Source: an uncultured bacterium
Lineage (GTDB): Bacteria > Desulfobacterota > Desulfobulbia > Desulfobulbales > Desulfobulbaceae
NCBI GenBank assembly: GCA_903896915.1
Contig: CAITZN010000167.1
Span: 1 to 7,260, forward strand
Direction of reading: 5' to 3'
DNA length: 7,260 nucleotides
Of this stretch, positions 6,024-7,260 are shown in pieces. Under the pieces are notes generated by a model. It worked only from the letters and a program-made list of their open reading frames with translations. It did not search any database and was not told the DNA's origin. The position numbers and the translations under genes are program-made. Every line of letters begins with the position of its first letter. Within the stretch, counting starts at the first letter, position 1.

Positions 6024-6201
6024 CTCACGCTGTTGGAGAGTGTAACAATCCAAACAATCAGTTAATAAGAAAAATTACCGTGGTATTGAATACTCACTTT
6101 TTTGTATCTCCTCGTTCCTGTACCGGGCCTAAAGGGATGCGGAGTGGCGTTCTTTTCCCGCCTGAATTTCAGGCCAATCCTTAACTGTAAAGGAGCAAAC
6201 T
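6024..6201 (+). promoter_or_regulatory. Leader/promoter region of the cytochrome c gene
   Basis: 178-nt gap before the cytochrome gene, the longest gap in the + strand series apart from the spacer between the NosL paralogs, so independent transcription is likely. It holds two odd-centred palindromes: GTATTGAATAC (6083-6093) and GCCTGAATTTCAGGC (6160-6174). The second lies about 27 nt from the start codon and could be an operator or a leader hairpin. TTGAAT within the first is the only -35-like word I noticed and no convincing -10 sits at the right distance, so no promoter is claimed exactly. No clear terminator follows the membrane-protein gene either, so readthrough is possible. Confidence 0.35.
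6189..6195 (+). promoter_or_regulatory. Ribosome binding site of the cytochrome c gene
   Basis: AAAGGAG lies 6 nt before the ATG at 6202, a strong, well-spaced site that fixes the start in front of a clear signal peptide. Confidence 0.75.
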
Positions 6202-6606
6202 ATGAAAAAATCTTTGTACATGCTGTTGGCAACCAGTCTTTTCTGCATTACCACCGGTGCTCTGGCGGCAGACAGTAGTCAGTCGACCGCTGGTACCGAA
6301 ATCCGCCCCATGCAGAAAGCAATGCAGGCACGTGCCGGCTGGTTGAAGGACATGAATGCGAATCTAGCTGCCATGAAATATGTTGAAGTGACAAGAGATG
6401 CGAAAGCCCTTGCTACCCAGACCGATGCAGCCGGTAAAACGTTACCCAATCCTGTGGCTAAAGAACTGACCATGAAACTCACCGCCTATGCCATGGCAGT
6501 GGCCGATGCCGCAGACAAAAAAGACGGTGCGGTCGCCAAGCTGAGACTGGCTGATGTCAAAGCCACTTGTGACGAGTGTCACGCCAAAATCCGCGATAAA
6601 AAATAA
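6202..6606 (+). CDS. Class II (c'-like) monohaem cytochrome c
   Basis: 134-aa periplasmic cytochrome. Residues 1-22 form a signal peptide (MKKSLYMLL..., cleavage after ALA). The only haem-attachment motif, CDECH (Cys123, Cys126, His127), lies 7 residues from the C-terminus, the hallmark of class II cytochromes c (c', c556), which are four-helix bundles. Helix-rich Ala/Lys/Met composition fits: PMQKAMQARAGWLKDMNANL (about 36-55) is the first helix, with Met37 or Met41 as candidate sixth ligand; a Met there would suggest a low-spin c556-like electron carrier rather than a five-coordinate c'. Later helices run at about 85-105 and 109-130. It is transcribed separately from the ABC block and followed by a long hairpin. 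It may carry electrons for, or answer to stress from, the copper system, but only neighbourhood suggests this. Confidence 0.88.
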   Translation: MKKSLYMLLATSLFCITTGALAADSSQSTAGTEIRPMQKAMQARAGWLKDMNANLAAMKYVEVTRDAKALATQTDAAGKTLPNPVAKELTMKLTAYAMAVADAADKKDGAVAKLRLADVKATCDECHAKIRDKK

Positions 6607-6629
6607 GAAAAAGGTTTTCGTATAAAAAG

Positions 6630-6673
6630 TTTGTAGCCCTTTGCCCAATTCGCCTTGGGCAAAGGGCTACAAA
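6630..6673. terminator. Perfect 19-bp hairpin after the cytochrome c gene
   Basis: Arms at 6630-6648 and 6655-6673 are perfectly complementary (core GTAGCCCTTTGCCCAA), with the 6-nt loop TTCGCC. It begins 24 nt after the cytochrome stop. On the + strand no T-run follows (GCCACACATATG). On the - strand the stem is followed by CTTTTTATA, so as an intrinsic terminator it works better for leftward transcripts. On the + strand it may act as an mRNA 3'-end stabiliser. Confidence 0.65.
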
Positions 6674-6730
6674 GCCACACATATGCACTCTCTTGTTAAT
6701 CTCACAATCAAGGGTGCATTTTAACAAAAG

Positions 6731-6760
6731 AAAAATCCCCTACGGATTTCGTAGGGTTTT
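6731..6760. terminator. Small bidirectional intrinsic terminator
   Basis: Stem CCCTACG (6738-6744) / CGTAGGG (6750-6756) with 5-nt loop GATTT, followed by TTTT on the + strand. On the - strand the stem is followed by GATTTTTCTTTTG. Both directions therefore show a stem plus T-rich tract, fitting a terminator between convergent genes. The + strand tract is short. Confidence 0.6.
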
Positions 6761-7051
6761 ACCCAGCACTTCATTCTTCCAGTATGTTCGCGGTGCGCGA
6801 AAGAATTGTCTAGTTACGGCTCTCCCTTGGCAACCAGTTGGATAGCAATCAAACTGCGTGCTGCCAAAAGATGAGCCCACTCAAGCACGAATAGCCCGAA
6901 GCTGAAAAATAGGAACCGCAACACATGATTGCCCAAAATGGCAAACTCGCATTCCCCCTCTTCCTTTTCCTCAGCAAGGAAGCTGAAAAAACTGATGAGG
7001 AGTCAACACATCTACTTCCTAAGGAATTACCCCTGTCAGCCCTGTTCAAGG

Positions 7052-7073
7052 TCAGTAAAAAATCAGTAAAAAA
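7052..7073. repeat. Tandem 11-bp direct repeat beside the terminator
   Basis: TCAGTAAAAAA occurs twice head to tail (7052-7062 and 7063-7073), running into the A-tract of the next hairpin. On the - strand it gives two successive T-tracts (TTTTTTACTGA), possibly a duplicated U-run that strengthens leftward termination. Confidence 0.6.
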
Positions 7074-7097
7074 AGGCCCTGATGATCAGGGCCTTTT
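7071..7097. terminator. Strong bidirectional intrinsic terminator
   Basis: Perfect 12-bp stem AAAAGGCCCTGA (7071-7082) / TCAGGGCCTTTT (7086-7097) with 3-nt loop TGA. The GC core carries A- and T-tracts on either side, so it terminates in both directions. It most likely serves the leftward cytochrome gene at 7166, whose stop lies 69 nt away, where the - strand T-tract continues through the duplicated TTTTTTACTGA. Confidence 0.75.
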
Positions 7098-7117
7098 GAG
7101 AGTATTCAGAGAGGTAG

Positions 7118-7155
7118 GCAGGTAGGCTTCGCCTTGTCAGGCATAGCCTACCTGC
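7118..7155. repeat. Long hairpin with inner stem downstream of the - strand cytochrome gene
   Basis: Outer arms GCAGGTAGGCT (7118-7128) and AGCCTACCTGC (7145-7155) pair over 11 bp. Inside, GCCT (7131-7134) and AGGC (7139-7142) pair around TGTC after a 2x2 internal loop. The left arm overlaps a tandem pair of 8-mers (GGTAGGCA, GGTAGGCT; 7113-7128). It starts 10 nt past the stop of the leftward gene and has no adjacent T-run, so an mRNA 3'-end structure or a dispersed palindromic repeat is likelier than a terminator. Confidence 0.5.
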
Positions 7156-7165
7156 TAATTACAGT

Positions 7166-7260
7166 TTAGGGATTGGGGCCGTTGTGACAGCTCCAGCATG
7201 TGACCCGTGAATTCGCGGCAAAGGTTTTGGTACCGCCTTCAACATTAAAGGTTTTGCTCA
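7166..7260 (-). CDS. c-type cytochrome, C-terminal end (partial, rest beyond window)
   Basis: On the - strand the frame is open from the window's right edge to TAA (complement of 7166-7168). The last 30 residues include KTFNVEGGTKTFA and VTCWSCHNGPNP, ending four residues after CHNG. CWSCH is a c-type haem attachment motif, so this is the end of an exported cytochrome. A haem site this close to the C-terminus, in a CHNGPNP context, is common in multihaem cytochromes of metal-reducing bacteria, but only one motif is visible, so haem count and subfamily are unknown. It is convergent to the class II cytochrome gene, with the strong terminator at 7071-7097 placed to end its transcript. Confidence 0.75.
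   Translation of the reverse strand, partial: SKTFNVEGGTKTFAANSRVTCWSCHNGPNP

Larger units (their letters stand above)
6607..7165. other. Gene-poor interval between convergent cytochrome genes
   Basis: About 560 nt without a convincing gene. It separates a + strand and a - strand cytochrome gene and contains four hairpins listed separately. Short open frames exist on both strands (66 codons or fewer) but lack ribosome sites, run into the hairpins or have no start. A 62-codon stop-free stretch on the - strand (6814-7002) reads as hydrophobic (LRFLFFSFGLFVLEW) but has no ATG; a decayed gene fragment is possible. Nothing resembles a tRNA, rRNA, CRISPR array or complete insertion sequence. Confidence 0.6.

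Noticed and set aside
6141..6162. Possible sigma-54 promoter (TGGCGTTCTTTTCCC)
   Set aside because: The required GC doublet is absent at the correct spacing from GG.
6814..7002. Stop-free - strand stretch with hydrophobic translation (LRFLFFSFGLFVLEW)
   Set aside because: No ATG and no ribosome site at its internal GTG. A decayed fragment is possible, but the support is too weak to annotate as a gene.
6849..7049. 66-codon - strand frame in the gene-poor interval
   Set aside because: No RBS and no family resemblance; composition is not protein-like.
6925..7125. 66-codon + strand frame in the gene-poor interval
   Set aside because: It runs straight through the strong terminator at 7071-7097 and has no ribosome binding site or recognisable motif.
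1..7260. CRISPR array, tRNA, rRNA or complete insertion sequence
   Set aside because: No spaced direct repeats, no tRNA or rRNA signatures, and no transposase-like protein on either strand.

Overview
The window looks like a chromosomal segment from a metal-respiring or anaerobic Gram-negative bacterium, most plausibly a Desulfuromonadales/Geobacter-type deltaproteobacterium. This is inferred from the gene content: a heavy-metal RND pump, NosL-type copper proteins, a class II cytochrome c and the tail of another c-type cytochrome. No marker gene fixes the taxonomy. All complete genes are on the + strand; one partial gene enters from the right end on the - strand.

Layout. (1) 1-1075 is the C-terminal third of a CusA/CzcA-type RND pump, cut by the window edge. 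(2) 1118-2868 holds three secreted NosL-family proteins. The first two are close tandem paralogs (about 78% identical by eye over the mature part) and the third is a divergent, more canonical NosL. A roughly 200-bp spacer between the first two contains a decayed copy of the first gene's leader plus a palindromic repeat-like insert. (3) 2865-6023 is a tightly coupled block with ATGA overlaps, a TAAATG junction and a 4-nt gap. It encodes a small membrane-anchored His-rich protein of no recognised family, a MacB/FtsX-type permease, a LolD/MacB-type ATPase, and a polytopic membrane protein whose cysteines all sit on the predicted periplasmic side. (4) 6202-6606 is a separate small class II (c'-like) cytochrome c with its own leader. 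(5) 6607-7165 has no convincing gene but holds four clear hairpins, two of them probable bidirectional terminators. (6) 7166-7260 on the - strand is the last 30 codons of a c-type cytochrome ending just after a CWSCH haem motif.

Working model (inference). The RND pump exports Cu(I)/Ag(I) from the periplasm. The NosL proteins bind Cu(I) in the periplasm. The ABC module, with its small anchored partner and Cys-rich membrane protein, handles copper, a copper-loaded protein or thiol state at the outer face of the inner membrane. This resembles the known NosL-NosDFY partnership in nitrous oxide reductase maturation, but here there is no nosZ, nosD or nosY in view and the permease is of the MacB/FtsX type. 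The five-gene block nosL / small protein / FtsX permease / ATPase / Cys-rich membrane protein is the best candidate in this window for a little-described system.
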